54,552 bases of DNA from Desulfobacterium sp. (GCA_016342325.1 JAEINR010000033.1:1-54552); one strand, 5' to 3'; positions 1 to 8,641 are shown, counted from the stretch's first letter. The notes: generated from the sequence alone by a model not told the origin. Made by a program: numbers and translations.

Positions 1-93
1 TTAAAACCAGTGCCGACAATGCTGAGTTCCTCTATTGACAACTGTTTTACTTTGTTCCATAAGAGCCGCACCCAATTTCACCAGGGTGAAATT

Positions 94-127
94 AGACCGG
101 TCCGGTGGGGAGAACCCGGGCCGGTCT
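94..127 (-). terminator. Hairpin downstream of the acyl-CoA synthetase
   Basis: Arms at 94-105 and 116-127 pair over 11 of 12 positions (AGACCGGTCCGG with CCGGGCCGGTCT) around a 10-base loop. It lies just past the stop codon of the minus-strand acyl-CoA synthetase, where a terminator is expected. The minus-strand side has no clean U tract, so intrinsic termination is likely but not certain. Confidence 0.45.
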
Positions 128-134
128 TCGTTTG

Positions 135-1784
135 TTAGATAAACAGCTCCTTGTAGGTTTCCCTCATGTTCCGCTTCAGGATCTTGCCCGTGGGGGTCTT
201 GGGTAGCTCCGCCACGATGATTACTTCCTTGGGGGTTTTGAAGGCTGAGAGGTGCTCCTTGCAGTGGGCCATGAGTTCCTCTTTGGAAACGGTTTTCCCG
301 GCCTTGAGCTTGACCACGGCCGTGACCGCCTCCACCCACTTGGGATGATATACTCCCACAACGGCCACTTCCTCCACATCCGGGTGGAGATACACCGCTT
401 CTTCTACCTCCCGGGAGGCGACGTTTTCGCCCCCGGTCTTGATCATGTCCTTTTTCCGGTCCACCACGGTGACGTAGCGGTCCTTGTCGAGGACCCCGAG
501 ATCCCCGGAATGGAACCATCCACCCTCCATGGCCTTTTCGGTTTTGTCCGGCTCTTTGAAGTACATGGTCATCACATGGGCGCCCCTGCCGCAGATTTCG
601 CCGGGAAGATCGGTATCCGTGATTTCTTTGCCGTCGACATCTTCGATGCGGGTCTCCATGTGAAGCCCTGCCATGCCGGCGGATCCGATCTTCTCCATGG
701 CATCTTCGGCCTTGAGGATGGTGTGGTAGGGGGCAAGCTCGGTCTGGCCGTAGTAGTTGTACACCCCGGCCTTGGGAAAGCGCTCCAGGATCTCCCTCAG
801 GATCTCCTTTGGCATGATGGAGGCGCCGTAGTAACATTTGACAAGGCTGGACAGGTCGTGCTTGTCAAAGTCCGGGTGCCTGAGCAGGCCGATCCACACG
901 GTGGGGGGCGCAAAAAAGGTGGTGGCCTTGTGGGTGGCGATGTTTTCCAGGATTTTGGGAATGTCCGGGCCCATGAGGATGTTGGTGCCGCCGATCCAGA
1001 AGATGGGGTTCAGGAACACGTCCCGTTGGGCGCAGTGGTAGATGGGAAGGGCGTTGATGTTGATGTCGGTTGCGTCATAGCGGCCGTCGATGATGCATCC
1101 CATGTACTGGGCGATGAGGGCCTGGTTGGAGATGATCACGCCCTTGGGCAGGGATTCGGTGCCGCTGGTGTAGGTCATCTGGACCGGGTCTTCGATTCTC
1201 AGGACGGCATCGGGTTCGGTATCGTCTTCGGCCGTGTACCAGTCGTCAAAGTTGAGGAAATTTTCCGGGGCCTTGGCACCCTCTCCCTGGTCGGACCAAA
1301 TCAGGGTTCGCACCGTGGGAAGTGTGTCAAGGACATCCTTGACCTGGTCGTAGAGTGTGTCTTCCACAATGAAGACCGTGCTCTCGGAGTGGTTGACGCA
1401 GTAGGCGATGTCATCGCCCTTAAGCAGATAGTTGACGGCCAGATAGATGGCGCCGATCTTGGCGCAGCCCATCCAGGTGAGAACGTGGTGGTGGGTGTTG
1501 TGGGCCAGGATGGCAACCCTGTCATACTTTTTTACACCAAGGCTTGAGAGGGCATTGGCCGTCTGGTTGCACTGCTGTTCAAGGTCGGTGTAGCTCAGGT
1601 GCATATCATTGAAAACCAGGGCGGTCTTCCCAGGAAAATGGTAGGCGGACCGTCTGATCATGTCCGCGATCACCCAGCGGTTGGTCCGGTTGTTCCGGTT
1701 CATGATGAACTCGATGTTCTCCTGATTGATCGTGTTGTACCTCTCTTTATCCGTTGGGGAGAGGGGTGCGGCTGATTGAATCAT
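135..1784 (-). CDS. AMP-dependent acyl-CoA synthetase (fatty-acid/CoA ligase)
   Basis: 549-residue member of the ANL (acyl/aryl-CoA synthetase) superfamily. It would activate a carboxylic acid to its acyl-CoA through an acyl-AMP intermediate in the cytoplasm. Visible motifs: the P-loop-like YTSGTESLPKG, the adenylate-binding YGQTE, the hinge/ATP motif GWFHSGDLG followed by DRKKDMIKTGGENV, and the C-terminal PKTPTGKILKR carrying the catalytic Lys. Length is normal for the family. The ATG at 1784 has a good Shine-Dalgarno (AGGAGG, complement of 1791-1796). It is the last gene of a minus-strand run (TetR, acyl-CoA dehydrogenase, thiolase, this gene) with a 33-base gap to the thiolase, so it probably feeds that beta-oxidation-type pathway. 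The substrate (medium- or long-chain fatty acid, or an aromatic acid) cannot be decided from sequence alone. Confidence 0.9.
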   Translation of the reverse strand: MIQSAAPLSPTDKERYNTINQENIEFIMNRNNRTNRWVIADMIRRSAYHFPGKTALVFNDMHLSYTDLEQQCNQTANALSSLGVKKYDRVAILAHNTHHHVLTWMGCAKIGAIYLAVNYLLKGDDIAYCVNHSESTVFIVEDTLYDQVKDVLDTLPTVRTLIWSDQGEGAKAPENFLNFDDWYTAEDDTEPDAVLRIEDPVQMTYTSGTESLPKGVIISNQALIAQYMGCIIDGRYDATDININALPIYHCAQRDVFLNPIFWIGGTNILMGPDIPKILENIATHKATTFFAPPTVWIGLLRHPDFDKHDLSSLVKCYYGASIMPKEILREILERFPKAGVYNYYGQTELAPYHTILKAEDAMEKIGSAGMAGLHMETRIEDVDGKEITDTDLPGEICGRGAHVMTMYFKEPDKTEKAMEGGWFHSGDLGVLDKDRYVTVVDRKKDMIKTGGENVASREVEEAVYLHPDVEEVAVVGVYHPKWVEAVTAVVKLKAGKTVSKEELMAHCKEHLSAFKTPKEVIIVAELPKTPTGKILKRNMRETYKELFI

Positions 1785-1817
1785 GATACTTCCTCCTGTA
1801 TGACAGGGTTAATGGAA

Positions 1818-3068
1818 TTACATCATTTCAATGGCACACGCCATGGAGACACCACCGCCTCCGCAGAGGGTGGCCATGCCCAGGCTCTTTTTTTGTCGCT
1901 TCAGGGCGTGCATGAGGGTGACAATGAGCCGTGCCCCAGTGGAACCTACAGGATGGCCAAGGCCAATGCCAGAACCGTTGACGTTGGTGATCTCCCGGTT
2001 GAGGCCCAGCTCTTTTTCACATCCCAGGTACTGGGCGGCAAAGGCTTCGTTTACTTCCATGAGCTCAAAGTCCTTGAGGGCGAGATTGCTGTTTTTGATC
2101 AGGTTTTCAACGGCAGGCACAGGGGATAGGCCCATGACCGACGGGTGGCAGCCGCCCCGGGAAACGGCCTTGATCCGGGCGATGGGTTTGAGATCCAGCT
2201 CTTTTGCCCGGTCAAGGGACATGATGACCATGCCGGTGGAGCCGTCGTTGAGTCCCGAGGCGTTGCCTGCGGTGACGGTGCCGATCTTGGGTACAAAGGC
2301 CGGGGGCAGCTTGGCCAGTTTCTCCATGGTCATGCCCGGTCGGAAGTGCTCGTCCTTGTCAAATATGAGGGGGTCTTTACGTCGCTGGGGAACCGCCACC
2401 GGCACGATCTCCTCGGTAAAGGAGCCGTCGTTGGTGGCCCGCTCTGCCTGGTTGTGGCTTCTCAAGGCCACCTCGTCCGCCTCTTCCCGGGTGATGCCCA
2501 GGTGCTGGGCAATGAACTCGGCCGTGTGACCCATGATATAGGGTTTGCCGACAAACATGCTCAAGGGTGCTTTGGTCTCGTCAACCGGGCCATCCTCAGG
2601 ATGGGGAATCACGTGGGAGCCGCAGTGGAGGGCATGGATCATGCTGTCCACAAGGGCGCTGTCCTGGAGACGGCAGCCCCACCGGGCGCCGGGCGCGGTA
2701 TAGGGGGCGCTTGACATGTGTTCGGTTCCCCCGGCAAGGATAACGTCGGCCATGCCGGCCTGGATCATGGCCATGCCGGAGATCATGGCTTCCATGCCTG
2801 AGATGCAGACCCGGTTGACGGTGGCGGCCGTGACTGTGTCGGGAATCCCGGCCAGAAGGGCGGCGACCCGGGCTGTGTTAAGGGTGTCACAGGACTCGAT
2901 GCACGATCCGTAGCGGACATCGTCGATGATGGCAGGGTCTATGTTGGCCCGTTTAATTGCTTCTTTCATGGTGATACTGGCAAGGGCGGCAGCGCTCATG
3001 TCTTTGAGGGTTCCGCCAAAGCCGCCGATGGCGGTTCTGCAACCTGATACAATTACGACTTCCTTCAT
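1818..3068 (-). CDS. Thiolase (acetyl-CoA C-acyltransferase)
   Basis: 416-residue thiolase. It would cleave 3-ketoacyl-CoA with CoA to acetyl-CoA and a shortened acyl-CoA, or run the reverse condensation. The nucleophilic Cys sits in NRVCISGMEAM. NEAFAAQYLG, the catalytic His in GSGIGLGHPVGSTGAR, and the C-terminal second Cys in ATLCGGGGVSMA are all present. It is slightly longer than the usual ~393 residues. The ATG at 3068 is preceded by AAGGAG. It lies between the acyl-CoA dehydrogenase and the acyl-CoA synthetase on the same strand, with a 131-base gap on the dehydrogenase side that holds a copy of a dispersed hairpin repeat. No enoyl-CoA hydratase or 3-hydroxyacyl-CoA dehydrogenase is in the cluster, so those steps must be encoded elsewhere. 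Confidence 0.93.
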   Translation of the reverse strand: MKEVVIVSGCRTAIGGFGGTLKDMSAAALASITMKEAIKRANIDPAIIDDVRYGSCIESCDTLNTARVAALLAGIPDTVTAATVNRVCISGMEAMISGMAMIQAGMADVILAGGTEHMSSAPYTAPGARWGCRLQDSALVDSMIHALHCGSHVIPHPEDGPVDETKAPLSMFVGKPYIMGHTAEFIAQHLGITREEADEVALRSHNQAERATNDGSFTEEIVPVAVPQRRKDPLIFDKDEHFRPGMTMEKLAKLPPAFVPKIGTVTAGNASGLNDGSTGMVIMSLDRAKELDLKPIARIKAVSRGGCHPSVMGLSPVPAVENLIKNSNLALKDFELMEVNEAFAAQYLGCEKELGLNREITNVNGSGIGLGHPVGSTGARLIVTLMHALKRQKKSLGMATLCGGGGVSMACAIEMM

Positions 3069-3127
3069 TGATTTCTCTCCTTAATGTTGTGATCTCCCCC
3101 GCCACTGGGGCGGGGGAGAAAGCCTAC

Positions 3128-3195
3128 TCTGGGCAAGCCAGACTTAAAGCGGTTATCTGATTCTCGTGCCAAAATGACACGAAAATCATTGGTGA
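3128..3195 (+). repeat. Dispersed ~65-bp hairpin element, copy A
   Basis: Contains GGGCAAGCCAGAC and, 38 bases later, CCAAAATGACACGAAAATC. The second half folds into a hairpin: GATTCTCGTG (3159-3168) pairs 9 of 10 with CACGAAAATC (3178-3187). The same arrangement recurs at 7347, 37184 and 37259. This copy sits between the dehydrogenase and thiolase genes, so it would be transcribed inside the operon. Confidence 0.7.
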
Positions 3196-3199
3196 AAAT

Positions 3200-5047
3200 C
3201 TAAAATGAGTTGTCATGGATGGTGACGCCGGGGTGTTTTCCCACCATGATGGCGTCGAGTTTTCCCATGGTCACGGGCAGAAGGGTGTGGATGAAAAATT
3301 CTGCTGTGGTGATCTTGCCATGGTAAAAGGCCGCATTCTTATTGGTTGAAAGGATGGTGTCCAGGGAATTTTCCTTGGAGCCTTTCAACAGTTTTTCCAG
3401 GGCCGGATGGGCGGCCTGGGCGCGCCACAGCAGCATCCAGGCCATGGCCACATCGCCTGCGGCCTCAAGCAGGGAATGGCTGAAGGCAAAGGCGGATTTG
3501 AAATCCGGGCTTTTCATGGCACCGGCCGTGGCCTTGCAAGTGCTGTCCAAGAACTGGGCCGCGGTCATCACTTTTTCCCCGAGTTCTTCAAGCCCTTCTG
3601 TCTCCATGGCCTTTTGGGCGGATCCTTTGATCTCCTTGATCAGTGACTCAAGGAAGGCGCCCTTGTTCATGGTCAGTTTCCTGCCGAGGAAATCCATGGC
3701 CTGGATGCCGTTGGCGCCCTCGTAGATGGAGCAGATTTTGCAATCCCTGAGGATCTGCTCCACCGGATACTCCCGGGTGTAGCCGTAGCCCCCGAACACC
3801 TGCATGGCATCCACACAGACATCAAAGCCTTTTTCACTGGAATAGGCCTTGACAATGGGGGTGAGGATCTCGGTGAGATTTGCGTAGTGGGTCTTCTCTT
3901 CTTCAGTGTCCGCGCAGTGGGACTTGTCGATGCAGAAGGCGGTATAGAACGCCAGACTCCGCATCCCCTCCACATAGGCCTTCATCTTGATGAGCATGCG
4001 GCGCACGTCCGGATGTTGGATAATGGGCACCTGGGGGGCGGAAGCGTCCCGACCGGCCTCAAGGGACCTTCCCTGGCGGCGCTCCTGGGCATATGTAAGG
4101 GCGTGGAGATAGGCGCAGGAGGCGTGGGTATAGGCTTGGGTGCCCACCTCCAGGCGTACCTCGTTCATCATATGGAACATGATCTCCATGCCTTGGTTCT
4201 CTTGGCCCAGGAGCAGTCCCCGGCATTTGCCCTTGCCGCCCAGGGCCAGGCTGCAGGTGGGGCTGCCGTGGAGACCCATCTTTTCTTCCACCCCGGTGCA
4301 GACAACGTCGTTGTCCTCGCCGAAACTGCCGTCTTCATTGATCCAGATCTTGGGCACCAGGAAGATGGAGATGCCCCGGGTGCCGGCCGGTGCCCCTTCG
4401 ATCCTTGCCAGCACCGGATGGACGATGTTCTCGGTCAGGTTCTGCTCGCCGTTGGTGATGAAGATCTTGTTGCCGGTGATGGAGTAAGTGCCGTCCTCGT
4501 TTTTTATGGCCGAGGTGGTCAGCGCCCCGAGATCAGATCCTGCCCCGGGTTCGGTCAACAGCATGGAGCCGCCCCACACAAGGGTGTAGAGCTTTTCAAG
4601 GAAGAGCTCTTTCTGGGCGTCGGTGCCGTAGAGATCAATCATCTTTCCGGCGCCGTGGCCCAGGATTACGTAGACCATCAGGGTGTAGTTGGCGCCGATG
4701 AGGTATTCCAGGGCTGCCTGGGCAACGGTGTGGGGAAGTCCTTGGCCGCCGAATTCCGGGTCCGCGGTAAGCGCTCCCCATTCACCCTTCCCGAGGAGAT
4801 CGAGCGCCCTTTTAAAGCAGTCAGGCACGGTCACGGTGCCGTTCTCAAATTTTACTCCTTCCCGGTCGCATTCGGTGTAGGTGGGAAGAATCTCCTTGAT
4901 GGCAAGGGTCCTCGCCTCCTTGATCACCATGTCAGCCATGGTTTTGTTGATGTCGTTGAATTGGGCTGAGGCAAGAATGCTTTCTGTGTCCAGCTGTTCA
5001 TAGAGTACAAACTCGATGTCCCGTCGATCTGCAATCTGTTCTGCCAT
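3200..5047 (-). CDS. Acyl-CoA dehydrogenase, long DmdC-like subfamily
   Basis: 615-residue FAD-dependent acyl-CoA dehydrogenase that would introduce a 2,3-double bond into an acyl-CoA and pass electrons to ETF. The N-terminal signature IADRRDIEFVLYE, the FAD-binding LLTEPGAGSDLGAL, and SIYEGANGIQAMDFLGRKL with the catalytic-base Glu are present, followed by a ~170-residue C-terminal extension. Length and ends match the ~600-residue subfamily that includes DmdC (3-methylmercaptopropionyl-CoA dehydrogenase); many members instead act on fatty acyl-CoAs. The ATG at 5047 is preceded by GGAGAACCT. It lies 25 bases after the TetR gene and upstream of the thiolase, so co-transcription is likely. A paralogue with the same architecture is at 18952-20763. 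Confidence 0.92.
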   Translation of the reverse strand: MAEQIADRRDIEFVLYEQLDTESILASAQFNDINKTMADMVIKEARTLAIKEILPTYTECDREGVKFENGTVTVPDCFKRALDLLGKGEWGALTADPEFGGQGLPHTVAQAALEYLIGANYTLMVYVILGHGAGKMIDLYGTDAQKELFLEKLYTLVWGGSMLLTEPGAGSDLGALTTSAIKNEDGTYSITGNKIFITNGEQNLTENIVHPVLARIEGAPAGTRGISIFLVPKIWINEDGSFGEDNDVVCTGVEEKMGLHGSPTCSLALGGKGKCRGLLLGQENQGMEIMFHMMNEVRLEVGTQAYTHASCAYLHALTYAQERRQGRSLEAGRDASAPQVPIIQHPDVRRMLIKMKAYVEGMRSLAFYTAFCIDKSHCADTEEEKTHYANLTEILTPIVKAYSSEKGFDVCVDAMQVFGGYGYTREYPVEQILRDCKICSIYEGANGIQAMDFLGRKLTMNKGAFLESLIKEIKGSAQKAMETEGLEELGEKVMTAAQFLDSTCKATAGAMKSPDFKSAFAFSHSLLEAAGDVAMAWMLLWRAQAAHPALEKLLKGSKENSLDTILSTNKNAAFYHGKITTAEFFIHTLLPVTMGKLDAIMVGKHPGVTIHDNSF

Positions 5048-5072
5048 AGGTTCTCCCTATACCTTTTTTGCG

Positions 5073-5666
5073 TTATCGTTTGATGCCGTTAAAAATGAGT
5101 TCCGATATATTCCTGGCCGTCTCGTCCGTGGATACGGTTTCGTTGAAGATGGCTCTGTTCATGCACGAATGTTCGATGGTGCCGAAGATGGCGTTCCGGA
5201 TATAGGCAACGGGAATCCCGTCCCTGATCTCCTTGTTTTTGATGCCCTCCTCGATGATGTCGATGATGATCCGGTTGAGTACCCGGACCAGGCGATAGGC
5301 GTCGCTCTGGAAATATCCATCTGAGTTTCTCACTTCTAAAAGGATGATCCTGGCAAAGACCCGGTGGTTGGCATAGCGGTCGATGCAGGACCATATCACC
5401 TTCTGGAGACGGTTGATGGACCCGTCGATCCCCTTGAGATCCCGCTCTATCTGGACCAGGAACAGCTCATAGTGCTCCTTGAGCACCTGGTGGAGGATGT
5501 CCCGCTTGTCCTTGAAGTATTTGTAGATGAGCCCTTCGGTCACCCCGGCGGTTCCGGCGATCTCTGAGATGGTGAGGGAGGCGAAGTTCCTGTCCTCCAG
5601 AAGCTGGCGCAGGGCGTTGATGATCTTTCTCTTTCCCGGTGGGGATGGCGCTGTCTTCTTTGCCAT
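5073..5666 (-). CDS. TetR/AcrR-family transcriptional regulator
   Basis: 197 residues. The N-terminal helix-turn-helix spans about residues 15-60 (KIINALRQLLEDRNFASLTI, then SEIAGTAGVTEGLIYKYFKDK); the remainder is an all-helical ligand-binding domain typical of TetR regulators. It is the first gene of the minus-strand operon with acyl-CoA dehydrogenase, thiolase and acyl-CoA synthetase. By analogy to FadR/PsrA-type TetR proteins it probably represses the operon and is released by an acyl-CoA; the ligand is inferred. A perfect inverted repeat (CAGGTA-N9-TACCTG, 5677-5697) 11 bases upstream of the start is a candidate autoregulatory operator. The start has no convincing Shine-Dalgarno. Confidence 0.88.
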   Translation of the reverse strand: MAKKTAPSPPGKRKIINALRQLLEDRNFASLTISEIAGTAGVTEGLIYKYFKDKRDILHQVLKEHYELFLVQIERDLKGIDGSINRLQKVIWSCIDRYANHRVFARIILLEVRNSDGYFQSDAYRLVRVLNRIIIDIIEEGIKNKEIRDGIPVAYIRNAIFGTIEHSCMNRAIFNETVSTDETARNISELIFNGIKR

Positions 5667-5969
5667 GACATGTTTTCAGGTATATATTATTTACCTGTCC
5701 TCTCCTTAAGTAATTATGCTTTATTACAGCATATTATCGATAGAGATACATGGTGTTGCCAAGTTGCTTGTTGTGGTGAGTAAGAATTACTTATGCCTGA
5801 GGCAGAAGTCAAGAAAAAAAAGCATTCCCCTGGGGAGAGGGACGTGGTGTGCAATGTTTTCTTGCTGAAGAAATTGTTTTCATATAGCATGATCCCAGGT
5901 CCTAACCAGGGATTGGAAAGTTGTTCGAGGGGCGAACAAAAGGTCAACGATTAACCCGGGAACAGGCGC
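5667..5969. other. Divergent intergenic region, TetR / RibD-like
   Basis: 303 bases without a credible gene. It must hold the promoter of the minus-strand fatty-acid operon and that of the plus-strand reductase. It is AT-rich near the TetR end and contains two inverted repeats: CAGGTA-N9-TACCTG at 5677-5697 and TATGCT-N7-AGCATA at 5715-5733. I cannot place -10/-35 boxes with confidence. Confidence 0.6.
5677..5697. promoter_or_regulatory. Inverted repeat, candidate TetR operator
   Basis: Perfect 6-bp arms CAGGTA (5677-5682) and TACCTG (5692-5697) separated by 9 AT-rich bases, 11 bases upstream of the TetR start codon. Position and symmetry fit an autoregulatory TetR operator. Binding is an inference. 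Confidence 0.4.
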
Positions 5970-6482
5970 ATGAAAGTAATCATGGTCATGGCAATGACCC
6001 TTGACGGAAAAATTGCAAGGGATGCCAACCACCCTGCCGACTGGACAGGGAAATTGGATAAGAAATTGTTTGTTGAGATCACCCAAAGGGCAGGGGTGAT
6101 GATCATGGGTTCCAGAACCTTTGATACCATCGGCAGGGCGCTGCCGGGCAGGAAGAACATTGTCATGACCCGGAACAAGGCCCGGAAGAGCTGCGGGGAT
6201 CTCATCTTTACGGACAAGGCGCCGACCCTTATTATAGAGGAACTTGCCGGCCAGGGATTTGACGAGGTCGCTCTGATCGGCGGCACCGTTATTAATTCCC
6301 TCTTTGCCGAAGCCGATCTCATTGACGAGCTCTATGTCACCGTGGTGCCTGTCCTGTTTGGCAGGGGACTGTCCCTGTTTGACCTGGTGCTTTCCACCCG
6401 GCTCGAGCTTGTGGATACCGAGATCCTAGCGGGTCACTCCCTTGTCCTGCGGTACCGGGTCATAAAAAATATGAGCGATTAA
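5970..6482 (+). CDS. RibD C-terminal / dihydrofolate reductase-like protein
   Basis: 170 residues with the DHFR-like NADPH-binding fold of the RibD C-terminal domain: MVMAMTLDGKIAR at the N-terminus, MIMGSRTFDTIGRALPGR around residues 45-62, VALIGGTVINSLF (the nucleotide-binding GG) and the end DELYVTVVPVLFGRGLSLF. Members reduce pteridine- or pyrimidine-type substrates with NADPH, or are uncharacterised. No deaminase domain is present, so it is not a full RibD. It is monocistronic and followed by a good terminator. The start is chosen because it matches the family N-terminus; the Shine-Dalgarno is weak. Molecular function is uncertain. Confidence 0.82.
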   Translation: MKVIMVMAMTLDGKIARDANHPADWTGKLDKKLFVEITQRAGVMIMGSRTFDTIGRALPGRKNIVMTRNKARKSCGDLIFTDKAPTLIIEELAGQGFDEVALIGGTVINSLFAEADLIDELYVTVVPVLFGRGLSLFDLVLSTRLELVDTEILAGHSLVLRYRVIKNMSD

Positions 6483-6496
6483 CGCGTTGGCGTCTG

Positions 6497-6527
6497 GCCT
6501 GAATAGACCGGGGCAGGCGTGTTTTTT
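6497..6527 (+). terminator. Intrinsic terminator after the RibD-like gene
   Basis: GCCTG (6497-6501) pairs with CAGGC (6514-6518), followed by a run of six T (6522-6527). It is 15 bases past the stop codon of the plus-strand reductase gene. Confidence 0.6.
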
Positions 6528-6545
6528 AAAGCGCAAGAAGCTAAG

Positions 6546-6573
6546 CCTGACCCCATTAACCTGACCCCATTAA
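6546..6573 (+). repeat. Exact 14-bp tandem duplication, REP-like remnant
   Basis: CCTGACCCCATTAA occurs twice head to tail (6546-6559, 6560-6573), preceded by AAGCTAAG. From memory, strings like GGGGTCAGGCTT border REP/IS200-type elements in many bacteria, so this may be a remnant of one; no transposase is nearby. Similar text (AAGCTAGGTCTGACCC) recurs at about 53962-53977. Confidence 0.5.
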
Positions 6574-6578
6574 AAGGA

Positions 6579-7307
6579 TCAGCCGGCCGCCCCAAGCCGC
6601 CCATGGTGGGTTGTTCGGATGAATTCGGCGCGAACGAGCAGGTTCAGCAATTCACTGAATCCCTGGATCATCTTGTCTGGGTCCTGCTCCCGGAGCTGGG
6701 ACAGGGGGTAGGCCCCGTAACCCACGGCGCAGGTACGAAGTCCCAGGGTTTTTCCCAGGGCCATGTCAAAGATGGAATCCCCGACCATCAGCGCCTTTGG
6801 GGGGGCAATGCCCAGGGTGTGGAGGATCCTGATGCCCATGTCAGGGAAGGGTTTGGATCGTGGCACCTCATCTGCGCAGCAGGAGGCCTGGAAAAGGTGG
6901 GCAATGCCAAAGGCCGACAGGAGGGTGTCCAGGTTCTCCCGGCTCTCGTTGGTTGCAATGGCCAGTTTGAATCCCCAGGAACCCAGGGCCTGGAGGGTGG
7001 GTTCGACCCCGGGAAACAGTGCGGCGCACTGGGGGGCGGTGGTCTGATAGATCTCCTTGTACAGCCCGCATGCGTTGGCAATTCGGCTCTCTTCCAGTCC
7101 AATGCTTCTGAACATATCCGCCACGGACAGGGCCGTCATCTCTTCGCTCAAGAGGGTTGCATCAAGGGGCATGGACAGTTCGTCCAGGGCCTGGATAAAG
7201 GTGGTCATGGTGGCTTGCTGGGTGTCTGCAAGGGTGCCGTCAAAATCAAAAATAACGGCGTCGATGCCTGTCATGATTGAATAACTGTTCTTCAGATGGT
7301 GAAACAT
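6579..7307 (-). CDS. HAD-family phosphatase (phosphoglycolate phosphatase-like)
   Basis: 242-residue haloacid dehalogenase-superfamily hydrolase. Motif I is DAVIFDFDGTLADT with the nucleophilic Asp, motif II a Ser/Thr near IATNESRENL, and motif IV VGDSIFDM. A helical cap lies between motifs I and II, as in the Gph/PGMB group that dephosphorylates small phospho-sugars. The substrate is unknown. A second possible start (residue 12, position 7274) would give a more compact N-terminus; neither start has a strong ribosome-binding site. It appears to be transcribed alone. Confidence 0.88.
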   Translation of the reverse strand: MFHHLKNSYSIMTGIDAVIFDFDGTLADTQQATMTTFIQALDELSMPLDATLLSEEMTALSVADMFRSIGLEESRIANACGLYKEIYQTTAPQCAALFPGVEPTLQALGSWGFKLAIATNESRENLDTLLSAFGIAHLFQASCCADEVPRSKPFPDMGIRILHTLGIAPPKALMVGDSIFDMALGKTLGLRTCAVGYGAYPLSQLREQDPDKMIQGFSELLNLLVRAEFIRTTHHGRLGAAG

Positions 7308-7615
7308 TCTCTTCTCAACGTATAATGGGTTTAACCTTTGTCATTCTAACCTGGACAAGACAGAACCAAAAAAAATCTGATGCTCTTGCCAAAATAACGC
7401 GAAAATCAGCGTTAGGAAGCAAAACGATTCAGGCAGATTGGCAATCGGCGTTACGGTCCAATTAGACCGGGGTTAATACAGGATTCTATTTTTAGAGTCA
7501 ACCAAAAAAATAACCTTGATTTAAACGGGAATCTACCTGATCTCTGTTTGGGTTTGATTAGGGGGGGGGTGGTTGATGATGAGGGGTGGTTTATATGATA
7601 CTCCGGCCTTGCCGG
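7308..7615. other. Intergenic region with repeat copy B and a G tract
   Basis: 308 bases between two minus-strand genes, no credible ORF. It contains dispersed element copy B (7347-7413), a small inverted repeat CGGTC-N6-GACCG (7454-7469), a run of nine G (7561-7569), and a short hairpin CCGGC-CTT-GCCGG (7603-7615) directly after the stop of the downstream hydrolase that may help terminate it. The HAD promoter must also lie here. Confidence 0.6.
7347..7413 (+). repeat. Dispersed ~65-bp hairpin element, copy B
   Basis: Reads TAACCTGGACAAGACAGA and, 36 bases after GGACAAG, CCAAAATAACGCGAAAATC. Spacing and order match copies A, C and D; the hairpin arms are more degenerate here. It lies upstream of the minus-strand HAD gene. 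Confidence 0.7.
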
Positions 7616-8434
7616 TTATTCCAAGGGCAGGAGGCCTCTGATGGAGGAGCGCACCATGTGTTCAAAACTGACGTTGCCAAGGGTGAACCACCGCTCCCGC
7701 CGGTCGCATGATGTCTTGAGCGATTGGGTTATCCCATGGACGTCAACCCCCTTTTGGTGGAGGGCTTCAACCCGGCCGTGGAGTCCTTCCAGAAACTGGA
7801 GTTTTTTTCTGATCTTTGCTTTGCCCTGTTTCCAGGCCGGGCGGTGGGCGCAGAAAAGGGTGTCAAAGTCAAGGCCCATGACCCGCTTCAGGGACTTGAT
7901 CTGGTCGATCATCTCTTCATCCCTGCGGAAATATTTGATTTGTTCCCCCAGAAAGAGATCCCCGGAAAAGAGCCATCCCCTGTTATTCTCCAGATAAACG
8001 GTGTGATCCCTGGAGTGACCCGGGGTGTGGATGGGGGTGAGTTCGAACCGCTCTGTTTGAATGGTTGCAGGATAGGGGATGATGGTACAGGGGGTGGAGC
8101 GGCCCCACATAATATGCTGGTAGGGGCAGATGGGCGTTCGGTTTTTCATCTTTTCTGCGGTAATGGCATGGGCGAAAACCGGGGCCCGGTGACGGGCGGA
8201 GATCAGGGCGGCGTTGCCGGAGTGGTCCTCGTGGTGGTGGGTGAGAACGATCTTTCTGACGGTTTTTTTTTCAAGAAAGGCCAGGGCATATTTTGCCATG
8301 TGGGATTGGCCTGTGTCCACCAGAAGTCCGTCCAAAAGATACATGTGAACACCCATGAAGGGTTTTCCAACGGGAGCGAACCCAAGATTTATTGTCTCAA
8401 CTTCTTGAAATTTAGTCGTAGCTCTGGTATGCAA
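7616..8434 (-). CDS. Metallo-beta-lactamase-fold hydrolase
   Basis: 272 residues. The metal-binding motif LTHHHEDHSGN, a later His in PIHTPGHSRDHTV, the Asp in LFSGDLFLG and the His in LFCAHRP form the standard dinuclear zinc/iron site of the MBL superfamily. A C-terminal helical region after about residue 200 resembles the 'LACTB2-like' hydrolases. Substrate unknown; glyoxalase II, RNA or thioester hydrolysis are family options. The best-supported start is a TTG at 8434 (GAGAGA five bases upstream); the first internal ATG would cut into the conserved N-terminal strand. Monocistronic. Confidence 0.85.
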   Translation of the reverse strand: MHTRATTKFQEVETINLGFAPVGKPFMGVHMYLLDGLLVDTGQSHMAKYALAFLEKKTVRKIVLTHHHEDHSGNAALISARHRAPVFAHAITAEKMKNRTPICPYQHIMWGRSTPCTIIPYPATIQTERFELTPIHTPGHSRDHTVYLENNRGWLFSGDLFLGEQIKYFRRDEEMIDQIKSLKRVMGLDFDTLFCAHRPAWKQGKAKIRKKLQFLEGLHGRVEALHQKGVDVHGITQSLKTSCDRRERWFTLGNVSFEHMVRSSIRGLLPLE

Positions 8435-8641
8435 GATTCTCTCTTTTATTTTGTCTTGGTAACGGTTGTGCTACAATACACGTTTAGGGTAGGGTTATCA
8501 ATATTTTGTCCTTGATTTTGTTAGGTTTTTCTGGTTATTGTCATATACTAAAAACGGCTTAGGTGAAAGAGCAAGCTTTTTTTTTAGGATGGGTATATAA
8601 CGGGGTCTAGGGTATACAGGTATTTATATCAGGAGGTTAGA

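Noticed and set aside
252-1547. 431-residue plus-strand open frame opposite the acyl-CoA synthetase
   Set aside because: Antisense shadow of a clear gene; composition (His/Gly/Asp-rich, no motif) is typical of a high-GC reverse frame.
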